Assembly: GCA_021107635.1 (NCBI GenBank)
Contig: JAIOSL010000008.1
Location: forward strand, 1 to 40,067
Reading direction: 5' to 3'
DNA: 40,067 nucleotides
DNA from: an archaeon
GTDB taxonomy: Archaea > B1Sed10-29 > WALL01 > JAGHAM01
A program made the position numbers and the translations under genes. The notes beneath the pieces are model-generated. The model saw nothing but the letters and a program-made list of their open reading frames with translations. It was not told the origin of the DNA and did not search any database. How positions within the stretch are numbered: position 1 is the stretch's first letter; each line of letters opens with the position of its first letter. Below are positions 17,874-28,000 of this stretch, piece after piece.

Positions 17874-20495
17874 ATGGATAAAGGAATTTATTTATTTGAA
17901 GAAGGAAACGCGGAAATGGCACAACTATTGGGCAACAAAGGAGCTCAACTCAGTGAAATGACTAAAACAGGCATACCCGTACCATCAGGTTTTGTCATAA
18001 CCACAGAAAGATGCATTGAATATTCAAAAAAAGGTGAAATGACCGAAGAACTTAAAAAAGAAATAGATTCATACGTACAAAAGATAGAAGAAAAAACCGG
18101 GAAAAAATTCGGAGACAAAGAACAACCACTGCTATTCTCAGTCCGTTCAGGCGCAGCAATATCAATGCCTGGAATGATGGACACAATCCTTAATCTCGGC
18201 CTCAACGATGACACAGTGGAAGGACTAGCAAAAGGCGCGAACAACGACTGGTTTGCATACGATTCTTATCGCAGATTCCTTCAAATGTTCGGAGAAATTG
18301 TTCTAGGAGAAAAGAAAGACCAATTCGAAAACATTATCGCAGAACAAAAAAAGACAGAAAACGTTACCTCAGACCAAGAAATCTCACTAGACGGAATGAA
18401 AGCAATCGTAACCAAATACAAAGAAACCGTCAACGTTCCACAAAACCTGAATGAACAACTGTACCTAGCAGTAGAAGCAGTGTTCAAATCCTGGAACGGA
18501 CAACGCGCAAAAGACTATAGAAGATACAACAAGCTTCCAGACAACCTTGGCACAGGAGTAAACGTTCAAACAATGGTATTTGGCAACCTTGGCGAATCAT
18601 CAGGAACTGGCGTAGTATTCACACGAAATCCTGCAACTGGAGAAAAAAAACTATACGGGGAATTCCTATTAAATGCACAAGGAGAAGACATTGTATCAGG
18701 TGCAAGAACTCCACAATCCATTGACGTACTAGAAAAAGCAATGCCCGAAGCCTATAAACAACTAGTCGAACTGCTCGACAAACTAGAAAAACACTACACA
18801 GATACACAAGACATTGAATTCACAATAGAAAATGGAACACTATTTCTGCTCCAGACACGAACAGCAAAAAGGACAGTGGCAGCAGCAGTTAAAATGGCAG
18901 TAGATATGGTGGATGAAAACCTTATAACCAAAGAAATTGCATTAACCAGAATCCAAGCATCATCCGTAGAAAAACTCTTGCACAAACAACTGCCAGAAAA
19001 CTTAGACTGTAAAGTATTAACTACCGGCTTACCAGCATCACCTGGAGCAGCATGCGGAAAAATTGCATTCACAGCAGATGATGCAGAAAGGAGAGCAAAT
19101 GCAGGAGAAAAAGTCATTCTAGTTAGAACAGAGACTTCACCTGATGACGTGCATGGTATAATACCTTCACAAGGAACACTTACATTAAGAGGAGGAGTCA
19201 CATCACACGCAGCAGTAGTATGCAGAGGCCTTGGCATTCCTTGCGTATCCGGCTGCGGAGACCTAGAAATTGACATGGAAAACAAATTACTCAAACTTGG
19301 TGAAACAACTCTAAGCGAAGAAGACTTTATCACACTAGATGGAACCACTGGAAGAGTAATCCCCTCACAAGCAAAACTAACAGAACCAGAGCTATCAAAC
19401 GATTTTCTGACAATCCTAGACTGGGCAGACGAAAAACGCAAACTAAAAGTCTACACCAATGCAGACACACCAAAAGACGCAAAGAAAGCTCTTGAACTAG
19501 GCGCAGAAGGAATCGGACTATGCAGGACAGAACACATGTTTATGAGTGCAGACCGTTTGCCGAATGTCCAAGAAATGATACTCTCACAAACCAAAGAAGA
19601 AAGAGAAAAAGCACTCGCCAAACTACTACCCGAACAAAGAAAAGATTTCAAAGCACTACTAGAAATCATGGAAGACAAAAAACTTACCATCAGACTACTC
19701 GACCCACCACTACATGAATTCCTGCCAGACGAAGAAGACATCCTAAAAGACATTGCAGCAATAAAAAAAACAGACAACAAAGAAGCACTCCAACAAAAAG
19801 AAATACTGCTCAAAAAAACACGCAGCCTACACGAAACAAACCCCATGCTTGGACACAGAGGAATTCGCTTAGGACTAGTCTATCCCGAAATTTACAGAAT
19901 GCAGGTAAGAGCTATCATCGAAGCAGCATCAGAAGTCCAAAAGAACGGCGGAAAAACCAATCTTGTCATTGAACTGCCACTCGTTGCAGAAGAAAGAGAA
20001 CTATCAATCATGAAAAAAGAAATCGGCGAAGAAGCTAAAAAAGTCATGGAAGAAACTGGAGAACGCGTTGACTATCTAGTCGGAACAATGATTGAACTCC
20101 CACGAGCATGCATAATCGCAGACAAAATTGCAGAACATGTGGATTTCATCTCTTTTGGAACCAATGACTTAACACAAACCACGTTCGGCTTCTCAAGAGA
20201 CGACGCAGAAGACAAATTCTTACACTACTACTTTACCCACAAAATCCTAGACGAAGACCCCTTCATAGTTTTGGACAAAGAAGGAGTGGGCGTTCTAATG
20301 CAAATGGCAATAGACAAAGCCAGAAGCGTAAAAAGTGACATCCAAATAGTTATATGCGGAGAACAAGGCGGGGAACCAAAATCTGTAGGCTATTCCCACG
20401 AAATCAACTTAGATGCAGTAAGCTGTTCACCATACAGAGTGCCAATAGCAAGACTCGCAGCAGCCCAAGCTGCCTTAGGAAAACAACCAGCCTAA
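17874..20495 (+). CDS. ppdK: Pyruvate, phosphate dikinase
   Basis: GNKGAQLSEMTKTGIPVPSGFVITTE, GGVTSHAAVVCRGLGIPCVSG catalytic His motif, C-terminal PEP/pyruvate domain (EGIGLCRTEHMF, SFGTNDLTQTTFGFSRDDAE). Confidence 0.97.
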   Translation: MDKGIYLFEEGNAEMAQLLGNKGAQLSEMTKTGIPVPSGFVITTERCIEYSKKGEMTEELKKEIDSYVQKIEEKTGKKFGDKEQPLLFSVRSGAAISMPGMMDTILNLGLNDDTVEGLAKGANNDWFAYDSYRRFLQMFGEIVLGEKKDQFENIIAEQKKTENVTSDQEISLDGMKAIVTKYKETVNVPQNLNEQLYLAVEAVFKSWNGQRAKDYRRYNKLPDNLGTGVNVQTMVFGNLGESSGTGVVFTRNPATGEKKLYGEFLLNAQGEDIVSGARTPQSIDVLEKAMPEAYKQLVELLDKLEKHYTDTQDIEFTIENGTLFLLQTRTAKRTVAAAVKMAVDMVDENLITKEIALTRIQASSVEKLLHKQLPENLDCKVLTTGLPASPGAACGKIAFTADDAERRANAGEKVILVRTETSPDDVHGIIPSQGTLTLRGGVTSHAAVVCRGLGIPCVSGCGDLEIDMENKLLKLGETTLSEEDFITLDGTTGRVIPSQAKLTEPELSNDFLTILDWADEKRKLKVYTNADTPKDAKKALELGAEGIGLCRTEHMFMSADRLPNVQEMILSQTKEEREKALAKLLPEQRKDFKALLEIMEDKKLTIRLLDPPLHEFLPDEEDILKDIAAIKKTDNKEALQQKEILLKKTRSLHETNPMLGHRGIRLGLVYPEIYRMQVRAIIEAASEVQKNGGKTNLVIELPLVAEERELSIMKKEIGEEAKKVMEETGERVDYLVGTMIELPRACIIADKIAEHVDFISFGTNDLTQTTFGFSRDDAEDKFLHYYFTHKILDEDPFIVLDKEGVGVLMQMAIDKARSVKSDIQIVICGEQGGEPKSVGYSHEINLDAVSCSPYRVPIARLAAAQAALGKQPA

Positions 20496-20508
20496 TCACT
20501 TAAATACT

Positions 20509-20532
20509 CCTTGTTCCTATAGACTAACAAGG
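20509..20532. repeat. Inverted repeat CCTTGTT-N10-AACAAGG in pdxS promoter/leader
   Basis: Read directly; right arm overlaps the AAGGTGA SD-like element of pdxS. Confidence 0.75.
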
Positions 20533-20540
20533 TGACCTAA

Positions 20541-21431
20541 GTGGCAATCAAGAAACGTGGAACAAAACGCGTAAAACGTGGCTTCGCATCCATGGTAAAA
20601 CATGGAGTAATAATGGACGTAGTCAATGCAGAACAAGCAAAAATTGCAGAAAAAGCTGGAGCAGTAGCTGTGATGGCACTAGAAAAAGTTCCAGCAGACA
20701 TACGCGCAGAAGGCGGAGTAGCCAGAATGGCAGACCCTAAAAAAATCAAAGAAATCCTTAAAGTTACAACCATACCCGTAATGGCCAAATGCAGAATAGG
20801 ACACCTTGCAGAAGCACAAATTCTAGAAGTCTTAGGCGTAGACATGATAGACGAAAGTGAAGTCCTAACACCAGCAGACGAAAAAGACCACATAAATAAA
20901 ACCAATTACCACACTCCTTTTGTATGCGGAGCAAGGAGCCTTGGCGAAGCCCTAAGACGAATCAGTGAAGGAGCCGCAATGATACGCACCAAAGGAGAAC
21001 CAGGCACAGGAGATGTATCAGAAGCAGTAAAACACATGAAACTAATCAACAAAGAACTCGCTGCACTTCCAAGAATGAGCGAAGATGAACTTGAAGAAAA
21101 AGCAAACACAAACCGTGTCCCGCTTGAACTCCTTCTAGAAACACGCAAAAAAGGCAGACTACCCGTAGTAAACTTCGCAGCAGGAGGCATTGCTACCCCA
21201 GCAGATGCAAGCATGATGATGCAACTAGGAGCAGACGGAATTTTTGTAGGCTCATGCATATTCAAATCAGACAACCCATTAAAACGCGCGAAAGCCATAG
21301 TAGAAGCAACCAACCATTACACAGACGCAAAACTGCTAGCAAGAGTATCATCTGGACTTGGAGACACAATGAAAGGCATCCAAAACAGTTCACTAACCAA
21401 AGAACAACAAATGCAAAAAAGAGGAGACTAA
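20541..21431 (+). CDS. pdxS: Pyridoxal 5'-phosphate synthase lyase subunit PdxS
   Basis: [45 protein letters not shown] start. Confidence 0.97.
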   Translation: MAIKKRGTKRVKRGFASMVKHGVIMDVVNAEQAKIAEKAGAVAVMALEKVPADIRAEGGVARMADPKKIKEILKVTTIPVMAKCRIGHLAEAQILEVLGVDMIDESEVLTPADEKDHINKTNYHTPFVCGARSLGEALRRISEGAAMIRTKGEPGTGDVSEAVKHMKLINKELAALPRMSEDELEEKANTNRVPLELLLETRKKGRLPVVNFAAGGIATPADASMMMQLGADGIFVGSCIFKSDNPLKRAKAIVEATNHYTDAKLLARVSSGLGDTMKGIQNSSLTKEQQMQKRGD

Positions 21432-21434
21432 TCA

Positions 21435-22022
21435 GTGCAAATAGGCGTGCTCGCAGTACAAGGCGCTATAGAAGAACATGTTGACACTCTCTCTCACATT
21501 CTCAATAAGAATCAAATAATGCGAGTCAAAACTCTGCACCATCTCAAACAAGTAAACGCTCTAATAATTCCTGGTGGAGAAAGTACTGCAATATCTCGAC
21601 TCATTCAAAAAAACCAATTGTACCAACCACTCAAAAAAACACAAATGCCAATAATGGGCACATGCGCAGGAACAATACTACTCGCAAAAAAAGGCGGAAA
21701 ACAAATCAAGCAAACCAAACAAAAACTGCTCGGTCATATGGACATTCAAGTAGAACGCAACGCGTTTGGTCGACAAAAGGAATCATTTGAAACTACACTT
21801 AACATACCTATACTTGGCAAACAACCCTTTCCAGGAATATTCATAAGAGCACCAGCAATAACACAAATACTCTCAAGAAAAGTACGTATTCTAGCAGAGC
21901 ATCAGGGCCTCCCTATCGCAGTACAGCAAGGCAACAAGCTCGCTCTCTCCTTCCATCCAGAGCTCTCAGACGACACACGGTTTCACGAATACTTCCTAAA
22001 CACAATGACCAAAGAATTTTAA
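21435..22022 (+). CDS. pdxT: Pyridoxal 5'-phosphate synthase glutaminase subunit PdxT
   Basis: IGVLAVQGAIEEHVDTL, PGGESTAISRL, GTCAGTILLA, SFHPELSDD. Confidence 0.95.
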   Translation: MQIGVLAVQGAIEEHVDTLSHILNKNQIMRVKTLHHLKQVNALIIPGGESTAISRLIQKNQLYQPLKKTQMPIMGTCAGTILLAKKGGKQIKQTKQKLLGHMDIQVERNAFGRQKESFETTLNIPILGKQPFPGIFIRAPAITQILSRKVRILAEHQGLPIAVQQGNKLALSFHPELSDDTRFHEYFLNTMTKEF

Positions 22023-22054
22023 ACCATGACTTCCTTACTATCCTAGTTGTTTTT

Positions 22055-23338
22055 ATGGAAATCCAGTTTCTCGGAGCCGCGCGCGAGGTTGGCAGAAGTG
22101 CTATTCTCCTTCAAACCAAACAAAGTAAGCTTTTGCTTGATTATGGTCTAAAACTAGGAGGAGAAGATAACCGAACTGCACTCAGACCATTGCCAGTGCA
22201 CGGTTATCTTGATGCAGTAATCCTTTCACATGCTCACTTAGATCATTGTGGTGCTATTCCACACTTATTTCAATCAGCAGAACCAAGTGTCTACATGAAT
22301 CCTGCAACCCTGCCAATAACAGAAATGCTAATCCGAGATTCAATGCACATTGCAAGACAGAGAAAGCAAGAAACATACAATAATTCAACATTCAAACGTA
22401 TGCTGCGCAACGTCAAGCCAGTTCCCTATAACCAATTTCATAGCCCTACACAAGACATTTCATTCAAATTTTCTGATGCTGGACACATTCTCGGATCATG
22501 TATGACTCAAATTAAAACTAACGGGATGAACGTTTTCTATACAGGAGACTACAAAAACACTGACACACACATGCACAAAGGAGCCAAAAAACCCGGAGAA
22601 AGTGAAGTACTGATTATAGAAGCAACTTACGGAGCAAGAGAACACCCAGACAGAAAAAAATTAGAAAAAGATTTCATAGAATCTATTCGAGCTGTCATAG
22701 AAGCAGGTGGATCTGTTGTACTCCCTGCTTTTGCAGTAGGCAGAACACAAGAAATAGTCACTTTGCTCTACTCAAATAAGATTCATGCTCCCGTTTACAT
22801 GGATGGAATGGGCAGAGCAATAAGCGAAATATACTTAGACTATTCTAAAAATGTTAAAGACTACGATGAATTCTATGGTGCCATGAAATGGGTTAATTGG
22901 ATAACCCATCACAAACAAAGAGAACAAGTATTTAATGAACCATCTGTTGTAGTGACAACTGCAGGAATGCTTTCAGGCGGACCAGTCATGGAATACCTAC
23001 CAGAGCTTAGAACACTACGTAATTCAGCACTTTTCTTCACAGGATTTCAGGTTCCAGGCACTCCAGGCAGGATAATGCTAGAAGAAAAGAAAATGGAATT
23101 TGATGACGTTAACGTAAACTTTTCAAACATAGACATCAAATACTTTGATTTTTCAGCTCACTGCGACGAACATGGAGTCAAAAAATTCATCAGCGGATGC
23201 AATCCAAAGCTAGTTCTTGTACAGCATGGAGAAGAAGAACAATGCGAAGATGTAGTCGATTGGGTTGAACAAGAAATCGGCTGTTTTGCCTTCGCACCAA
23301 AACTAAGGGAAAAGTTTAAAGTCGAAGACTTCGTTTGA
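22055..23338 (+). CDS. Beta-CASP metallo-beta-lactamase ribonuclease (archaeal CPSF-like)
   Basis: GAAREVGRSAILLQ, SHAHLDHCGAIPHL, GHILGSCM, YTGDYKNTDTHMH, SAHCDEHG. Confidence 0.92.
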   Translation: MEIQFLGAAREVGRSAILLQTKQSKLLLDYGLKLGGEDNRTALRPLPVHGYLDAVILSHAHLDHCGAIPHLFQSAEPSVYMNPATLPITEMLIRDSMHIARQRKQETYNNSTFKRMLRNVKPVPYNQFHSPTQDISFKFSDAGHILGSCMTQIKTNGMNVFYTGDYKNTDTHMHKGAKKPGESEVLIIEATYGAREHPDRKKLEKDFIESIRAVIEAGGSVVLPAFAVGRTQEIVTLLYSNKIHAPVYMDGMGRAISEIYLDYSKNVKDYDEFYGAMKWVNWITHHKQREQVFNEPSVVVTTAGMLSGGPVMEYLPELRTLRNSALFFTGFQVPGTPGRIMLEEKKMEFDDVNVNFSNIDIKYFDFSAHCDEHGVKKFISGCNPKLVLVQHGEEEQCEDVVDWVEQEIGCFAFAPKLREKFKVEDFV

Positions 23339-23416
23339 ACCTTACTTTATACCTACAACAACCAGTTCACTAATAGTTTAATAAGAGAAAGTTTGCTAAT
23401 TAACACCGGTGATAAC

Positions 23417-24124
23417 GTGGTTGACAGATTCTGCCCAAAATGCGGAGGAACAAATAAACATTTCTTTAGAGGCTTTTGTATTGAATGTTACACTAAAGAC
23501 CACGAACTAATTGTCATTCCACCTAAAATAGAAGTTAACGTGTGCCCCTCTTGTCTTATGTTTAGAATACATGGAGAGTGGATGCCATCAACTCTAGAAA
23601 ACGCATCCAAATTTGTAGAAGAAAAAGTCAAACCAAAACAAATAGACAAAGTCAAAATACTCGCAAGTCCAATCGAACCAACAAAAAACGGTGCGTTGTT
23701 TAATGTATCTATTGCTGGCTATTTAGGAACAGATGAAATTCACTTAGAACAAGAAGTAGAACTAATCTACACAAAAAGGCAGTGCTTGATATGTGCAAGA
23801 AAACAAAGCAAATACTACAAAGCATTAATCCAAATCAGACCAAAAGATTCTGACACAACATCAAAAAGGATGCAAAGTGCATTCTATTTCATTCGTAACC
23901 AGAACAGAGAAAATGCAGTCAAGGAAAGAGAAGCAGAAATTTTCAAATTCAAAAAAGACAAACATGGAATAAACGTTTATTTTGGTTCTCTTCGTTCAGC
24001 AGGAAGCATTGTAGGACAAATGAAATCCAAGTTTGGAGCAGAAATAAAAAAATCCCGTTCTTTATTTGGAATGGATAGAACCGGAAGAAAAGATTATCGG
24101 ACTACTTATTCTGTAAGAATCTAA
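23417..24124 (+). CDS. NMD3-family 60S/50S export-like zinc protein
   Basis: RFCPKCGGTNKHFFRGFCIECY, VCPSCL, CLICARKQSKYYKALIQIR; GTG start 23417 preceded by GGTGAT. Confidence 0.88.
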   Translation: MVDRFCPKCGGTNKHFFRGFCIECYTKDHELIVIPPKIEVNVCPSCLMFRIHGEWMPSTLENASKFVEEKVKPKQIDKVKILASPIEPTKNGALFNVSIAGYLGTDEIHLEQEVELIYTKRQCLICARKQSKYYKALIQIRPKDSDTTSKRMQSAFYFIRNQNRENAVKEREAEIFKFKKDKHGINVYFGSLRSAGSIVGQMKSKFGAEIKKSRSLFGMDRTGRKDYRTTYSVRI

Positions 24125-24161
24125 CGTTAAATTTAAATAGCCTACACACGTTTCTTTTTGT

Positions 24162-24530
24162 ATGGAAAAAGGTGGCATACCCATTGAAGCAGTAGCAATA
24201 GTAGGTGGAGTATTAACTCTCTTAACAATAGTCGCAGTTCTTTTAATCTCCCTGTCCTACGAAACACCTACAAATATTTCTCAACAAAGTGGAGACTGCT
24301 TGATGCGTACAATAAGACTAACCGGCTATGATAAGCTTCCAAACGATGCTGCTGATGCTTCTGCTTATGTTGAAGTGAGACATCAAGATGTGCTAGTCTC
24401 TCCTTGTTCAGTAAACAAGAATATCACTAGAGTCTTAAATTCTTGTCTAATTGGAGATAGAGACAGTATCCTACTAGAAGTCACTAAGCAATCCTGCAAT
24501 ATGAAAGACATTGAACCCAAAGAGGAGTGA
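24162..24530 (+). CDS. Small secreted/membrane protein with type IV pilin-like N-terminus
   Basis: MEKGGIPIEAVAIVGGVLTLLTIVAVLLISL; hydrophobic helix following a KG/GIPIE-like motif. Confidence 0.6.
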   Translation: MEKGGIPIEAVAIVGGVLTLLTIVAVLLISLSYETPTNISQQSGDCLMRTIRLTGYDKLPNDAADASAYVEVRHQDVLVSPCSVNKNITRVLNSCLIGDRDSILLEVTKQSCNMKDIEPKEE

Positions 24531-24545
24531 CAGCAGTCTACAGAG

Positions 24546-24959
24546 TCATTCTTTAAGTTCAGGCTCAAACTTATAACCATAGTGGATAATGCCTGAATCA
24601 CCATCTTCTGAAATCTTCCTAAAAACCATTTTAACAGGCATGCCAATGCTAACATGTTCTGGTTCCGTGTTAGTTATTTCAGCAGTAAGCTTAGGGCCCT
24701 CTAACAATTCAATAATAGCCAAGATGTACGGTACCTCTAAATCAAAGCCTTGCTGAGGAACATTTACTATGGTATAAGAATGAATTTTACCTCTTCCTTT
24801 CATCTTATGCTTTTCAATCTTTCCTTTTCGTCTACATTTAGGACACCAAGGTCTAGGAGGAAAAAAATGACTTCCACACGTAAAACATTTTGTGCCCATG
24901 AGCCGGTAACGCTGAGGTATTCTCCTCCAAACAAGCCCAAGACTTTTCCTGTGAGGCAT
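24546..24959 (-). CDS. DUF35 OB-fold/Zn-ribbon protein associated with thiolase/HMG-CoA synthase
   Basis: GTKCFTCGSHFFPPRPWCPKCRRKGKIE rubredoxin-like zinc ribbon plus OB-fold; next to the thiolase gene. Confidence 0.9.
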   Translation of the reverse strand: MPHRKSLGLVWRRIPQRYRLMGTKCFTCGSHFFPPRPWCPKCRRKGKIEKHKMKGRGKIHSYTIVNVPQQGFDLEVPYILAIIELLEGPKLTAEITNTEPEHVSIGMPVKMVFRKISEDGDSGIIHYGYKFEPELKE

Positions 24960-26125
24960 CAGTTACCACCTCTTGAAAAAACATGGACAACACAACTAGC
25001 TCCTGAACCACCAACATTATGAGTTAAAGCAATCTCTACATTTTCAACCTGACGCTTGCCTGCTTCACCTCGTAAATGTTCCGCAATTTCAACTGCCTGC
25101 TTGACACCGGTAGCACCAACAGGGTGACCACAAGCTTTTAATCCTCCAGAAGGATTAATCGAAATACTTGAATTCAAATCAAACATCCCATCTTCCATGG
25201 ATTTGCCACCTTCTCCTTTCTTCACAAAACCAAGATCTTCAATTGCGCATATCTCAGCTATAGTAAAACAATCATGCACTTCTGCTAAATCTATCTGCTT
25301 TGGAGTCACACCTGCTTGTTTCATTGCTTTTTTCCCTGCTACCACACTTGCATTCAAAGTACATATGTTTGTTCGGTCATGCAAAGCTAATGTATCACTA
25401 GCCTGTCCACTCCCATTAATCCATACTGGAGTGTCTGCGATTTTTTTGGCAGTTTCTTCATTCGCAAGGATTACAGCTGCAGCTCCATCAGTAATAGGTG
25501 AACAATCTAACAGCTTAAGCGGCTCAGCAACTTTAGGTGATTCCATCACTTGTTCAATGCTGACTTCAAACGGGAACTGAGCTAACGGATTGAGTGCACC
25601 ATTATGATGATTTTTAACAGCTACTCTAGCAAGCTGTTCTTCTGTAGTGCCATACTCATACATATGTCTCTTTGCTATGAGTGCATACAAGGAAGGAAAC
25701 GTCGCACCAAAGAAGACTTCCCACTCTTGATCTGCTGCTCCGCCTAAAGCCAAAGAAGCTTGATCCGTGTAAACATCAGTCATTTTTTCTACTCCTCCAG
25801 CAACAACCATATCATAATGTCCTCCAGAAACAGCCAAATAAGCTTCACGTAATGCTGTTCCTCCAGAAGCACAAGCATTTTCAACGCGTGTACTTGGAAT
25901 AGGCGTCAATCCCATTGCATCAGCTATCAAAGCGCCGATATGTTCTTGTCCTATCATTCTTCCTGCACTCATTGTGCCTCCATAAATAGCTTGTATCTCT
26001 TTTCCTGCGATTCCACAGTCATCTACTGCTTTCTTTCCTGCTTCTGCCATCAAATCGCGGAGGCTATACTTCCAATGTTCTCCGAACTTGGTTTGACCAA
26101 TGCCAATGATAGCCACTTTTTCCAT
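24959..26125 (-). CDS. Acetyl-CoA C-acetyltransferase (archaeal thiolase)
   Basis: [18 protein letters not shown] active-site Cys region, [26 protein letters not shown]. Confidence 0.94.
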   Translation of the reverse strand: MEKVAIIGIGQTKFGEHWKYSLRDLMAEAGKKAVDDCGIAGKEIQAIYGGTMSAGRMIGQEHIGALIADAMGLTPIPSTRVENACASGGTALREAYLAVSGGHYDMVVAGGVEKMTDVYTDQASLALGGAADQEWEVFFGATFPSLYALIAKRHMYEYGTTEEQLARVAVKNHHNGALNPLAQFPFEVSIEQVMESPKVAEPLKLLDCSPITDGAAAVILANEETAKKIADTPVWINGSGQASDTLALHDRTNICTLNASVVAGKKAMKQAGVTPKQIDLAEVHDCFTIAEICAIEDLGFVKKGEGGKSMEDGMFDLNSSISINPSGGLKACGHPVGATGVKQAVEIAEHLRGEAGKRQVENVEIALTHNVGGSGASCVVHVFSRGGN

Positions 26126-26130
26126 TTTTA

Positions 26131-27156
26131 TCACATCTTTATTTTTCTCCTGTGTTTGACATATTCGCCATAATTGAGATATTTCTTATTCTCTATGTAT
26201 TTTTTTACTGGATGAGGATTTTCAATTTTCTTCAATACTTTCAGTGCGAAAGAATCACTACCAGCTCCAGAGCCAAACGAAGTTGCTAGTATCCTATCAC
26301 CTTTTTCTGCTTGATCTAGTATTGCTGCTAAGCCAAGTGGCGTAGCTCCTGAATACGTATTTCCAATTTTATTCACTAACAAGCCAGGCAACATTTTTTC
26401 TGGTGGAATTCCCAACCTTTTTCCTGCTTTCAGTGGAAATTTACCGTTCGGCTGGTGAAAAACAACAAAGTCATAATCATTAATGCTAGTACCTGTCTTA
26501 TCAAGCAAAAGTTTTGTAGCACTTATCACATGTCTAAAATATGCTGGTTCGCCGGTAAACCTGGCGCCATGCCTAGGGTACTCTTGGCCTTCTCTACGCC
26601 AAAAGTCTGGAGTGTCTGTAGTGAAAGAACAAGTATGCTCTATTTCAACTAATGGGTCTTTTCCGATTAAGAACGCTGCTCCTCCTGCTGCTGCAGTATA
26701 TTCAAGTGCATCACCTGGTCGGCCTTGTGACGTATCTGCGCCAACAGCTAAACCATACTCAATCATATCACTTTTAACAAGAGCCATACAAACTTGCATT
26801 GCTGCGGTTCCTGCTTTACAAGCAAACTCATAATCTGCACTTGTGAGTTCAGGAGTTGCATTTATTGCTTCTGCGACTATCGTGCCTGTTGGCTTAACTG
26901 CATAAGGATGGGATTCAGAGCCGACATACACAGCACCAATGTTCTGAGGGTCTATCCCAGTCATATCTAATGCATTTCTTGCGCATTGGACAGCGATAGT
27001 TGCGGCATCCTCATCAACTCCAGGAACACTTTTTTCCGCTACTTTCAATCCTTTTTTGTAATCTTCTGGATTTTTTCCCCAGATTGCTGCGATTTCTTCT
27101 ACTTTGATTCTATAGCGTGGTACATATGCTCCATATCCGACTATTCCAACACTCAT
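26131..27156 (-). CDS. Hydroxymethylglutaryl-CoA synthase
   Basis: [63 protein letters not shown]. Confidence 0.95.
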   Translation of the reverse strand: MSVGIVGYGAYVPRYRIKVEEIAAIWGKNPEDYKKGLKVAEKSVPGVDEDAATIAVQCARNALDMTGIDPQNIGAVYVGSESHPYAVKPTGTIVAEAINATPELTSADYEFACKAGTAAMQVCMALVKSDMIEYGLAVGADTSQGRPGDALEYTAAAGGAAFLIGKDPLVEIEHTCSFTTDTPDFWRREGQEYPRHGARFTGEPAYFRHVISATKLLLDKTGTSINDYDFVVFHQPNGKFPLKAGKRLGIPPEKMLPGLLVNKIGNTYSGATPLGLAAILDQAEKGDRILATSFGSGAGSDSFALKVLKKIENPHPVKKYIENKKYLNYGEYVKHRRKIKM

Positions 27157-27201
27157 GAACATCTCCTTCTACAATTGACGAAATAATGTTTGTTTATTGT
27201 C

Positions 27202-27209
27202 ACAATTGT
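27202..27209. promoter_or_regulatory. ACAATTGT palindrome, one of three CAATTG sites in the HMG-CoA synthase promoter
   Basis: CAATTG at 27172-27177, 27203-27208 and 27243-27248; minus-strand TATA-like TTATAAAGG near 27222-27230. Confidence 0.5.
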
Positions 27210-27263
27210 TGAGAGAACTAGCCTTTATAAGAGTGCTCTCGGCAATTGACTTAAAAAGAGAAC

Positions 27264-27950
27264 TTAGAGGTACTTGGCGAGTTTTTCCTGCATTTTTTCT
27301 GCTGGCATTGTTGACAGAACAATTGGAATCTTTTCTACTTCTGAAATTTTTATTGCTATCGGATCATCCATTTTTTTCAGTCCTTGATAAACAACTAGAG
27401 AAGGTTTAAATTTGGTTACTCTTATTGCAACCATTGGAGACCTTCCTACATTAACTCTAGTGAATATTACTCCTCTATTTGGTGTTGGCCCATAAATCTT
27501 TGAGAATTCATCTACTGGTAAATCTATAATTGCTTTGAATGAATCTACTAAAGAATAGCCTAACAAATGTATCTCTTTTAACTTTCTTTTGTTTGTGATA
27601 ACTTTTCCTCCGATTTTTTCGACAAATTTGTTTGCTGTTATCGGTTCTGGAAAGTCATATACTTTGAATGCTTCGCTCGGTTTCTTATCACAGCTTATTC
27701 TTTTGACAATCATTCCACCATTTTTGTGATCTATTTCGACCAATGCTTCTATGAACCGTCTAATCACATTGATTCCTGGACTTTTGCGTCGGTTGCCTTC
27801 ATAGTCACTAATGGTTGATGGAGTAATATGTAAATGTTCTGCAAGTTCTGTCTGTGTTATTCCAAAAATACCTCTCCATTTTTTCATGGATGTCCCTGGA
27901 TTTTTGGATAGGGTTATTTCTCCTGCTATTTGTCTTTCAAGTTCGTTCAT
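27264..27950 (-). CDS. HTH (Xre-type) transcriptional regulator with C-terminal ligand-binding-like domain
   Basis: WRGIFGITQTELAEHLHITPSTISDYEGNRRKSPG helix-turn-helix; upstream of and co-oriented with HMG-CoA synthase. Confidence 0.88.
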   Translation of the reverse strand: MNELERQIAGEITLSKNPGTSMKKWRGIFGITQTELAEHLHITPSTISDYEGNRRKSPGINVIRRFIEALVEIDHKNGGMIVKRISCDKKPSEAFKVYDFPEPITANKFVEKIGGKVITNKRKLKEIHLLGYSLVDSFKAIIDLPVDEFSKIYGPTPNRGVIFTRVNVGRSPMVAIRVTKFKPSLVVYQGLKKMDDPIAIKISEVEKIPIVLSTMPAEKMQEKLAKYL

Positions 27951-28000
27951 TGATAAAATAACAACCAGGAGATTTAAATATTTAACGAAGTCATTTTCGA

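Noticed and set aside
18794-19441. 215-aa minus-strand ORF inside ppdK
   Set aside because: Antisense shadow of a highly conserved PPDK region; no independent start signal or family resemblance.
20906-21313. 135-aa and neighbouring minus-strand ORFs inside pdxS
   Set aside because: Antisense to PdxS; low-complexity Ser/Leu content.
25197-25580. 127-aa plus-strand ORF opposite the thiolase gene
   Set aside because: Antisense to conserved thiolase; no support.
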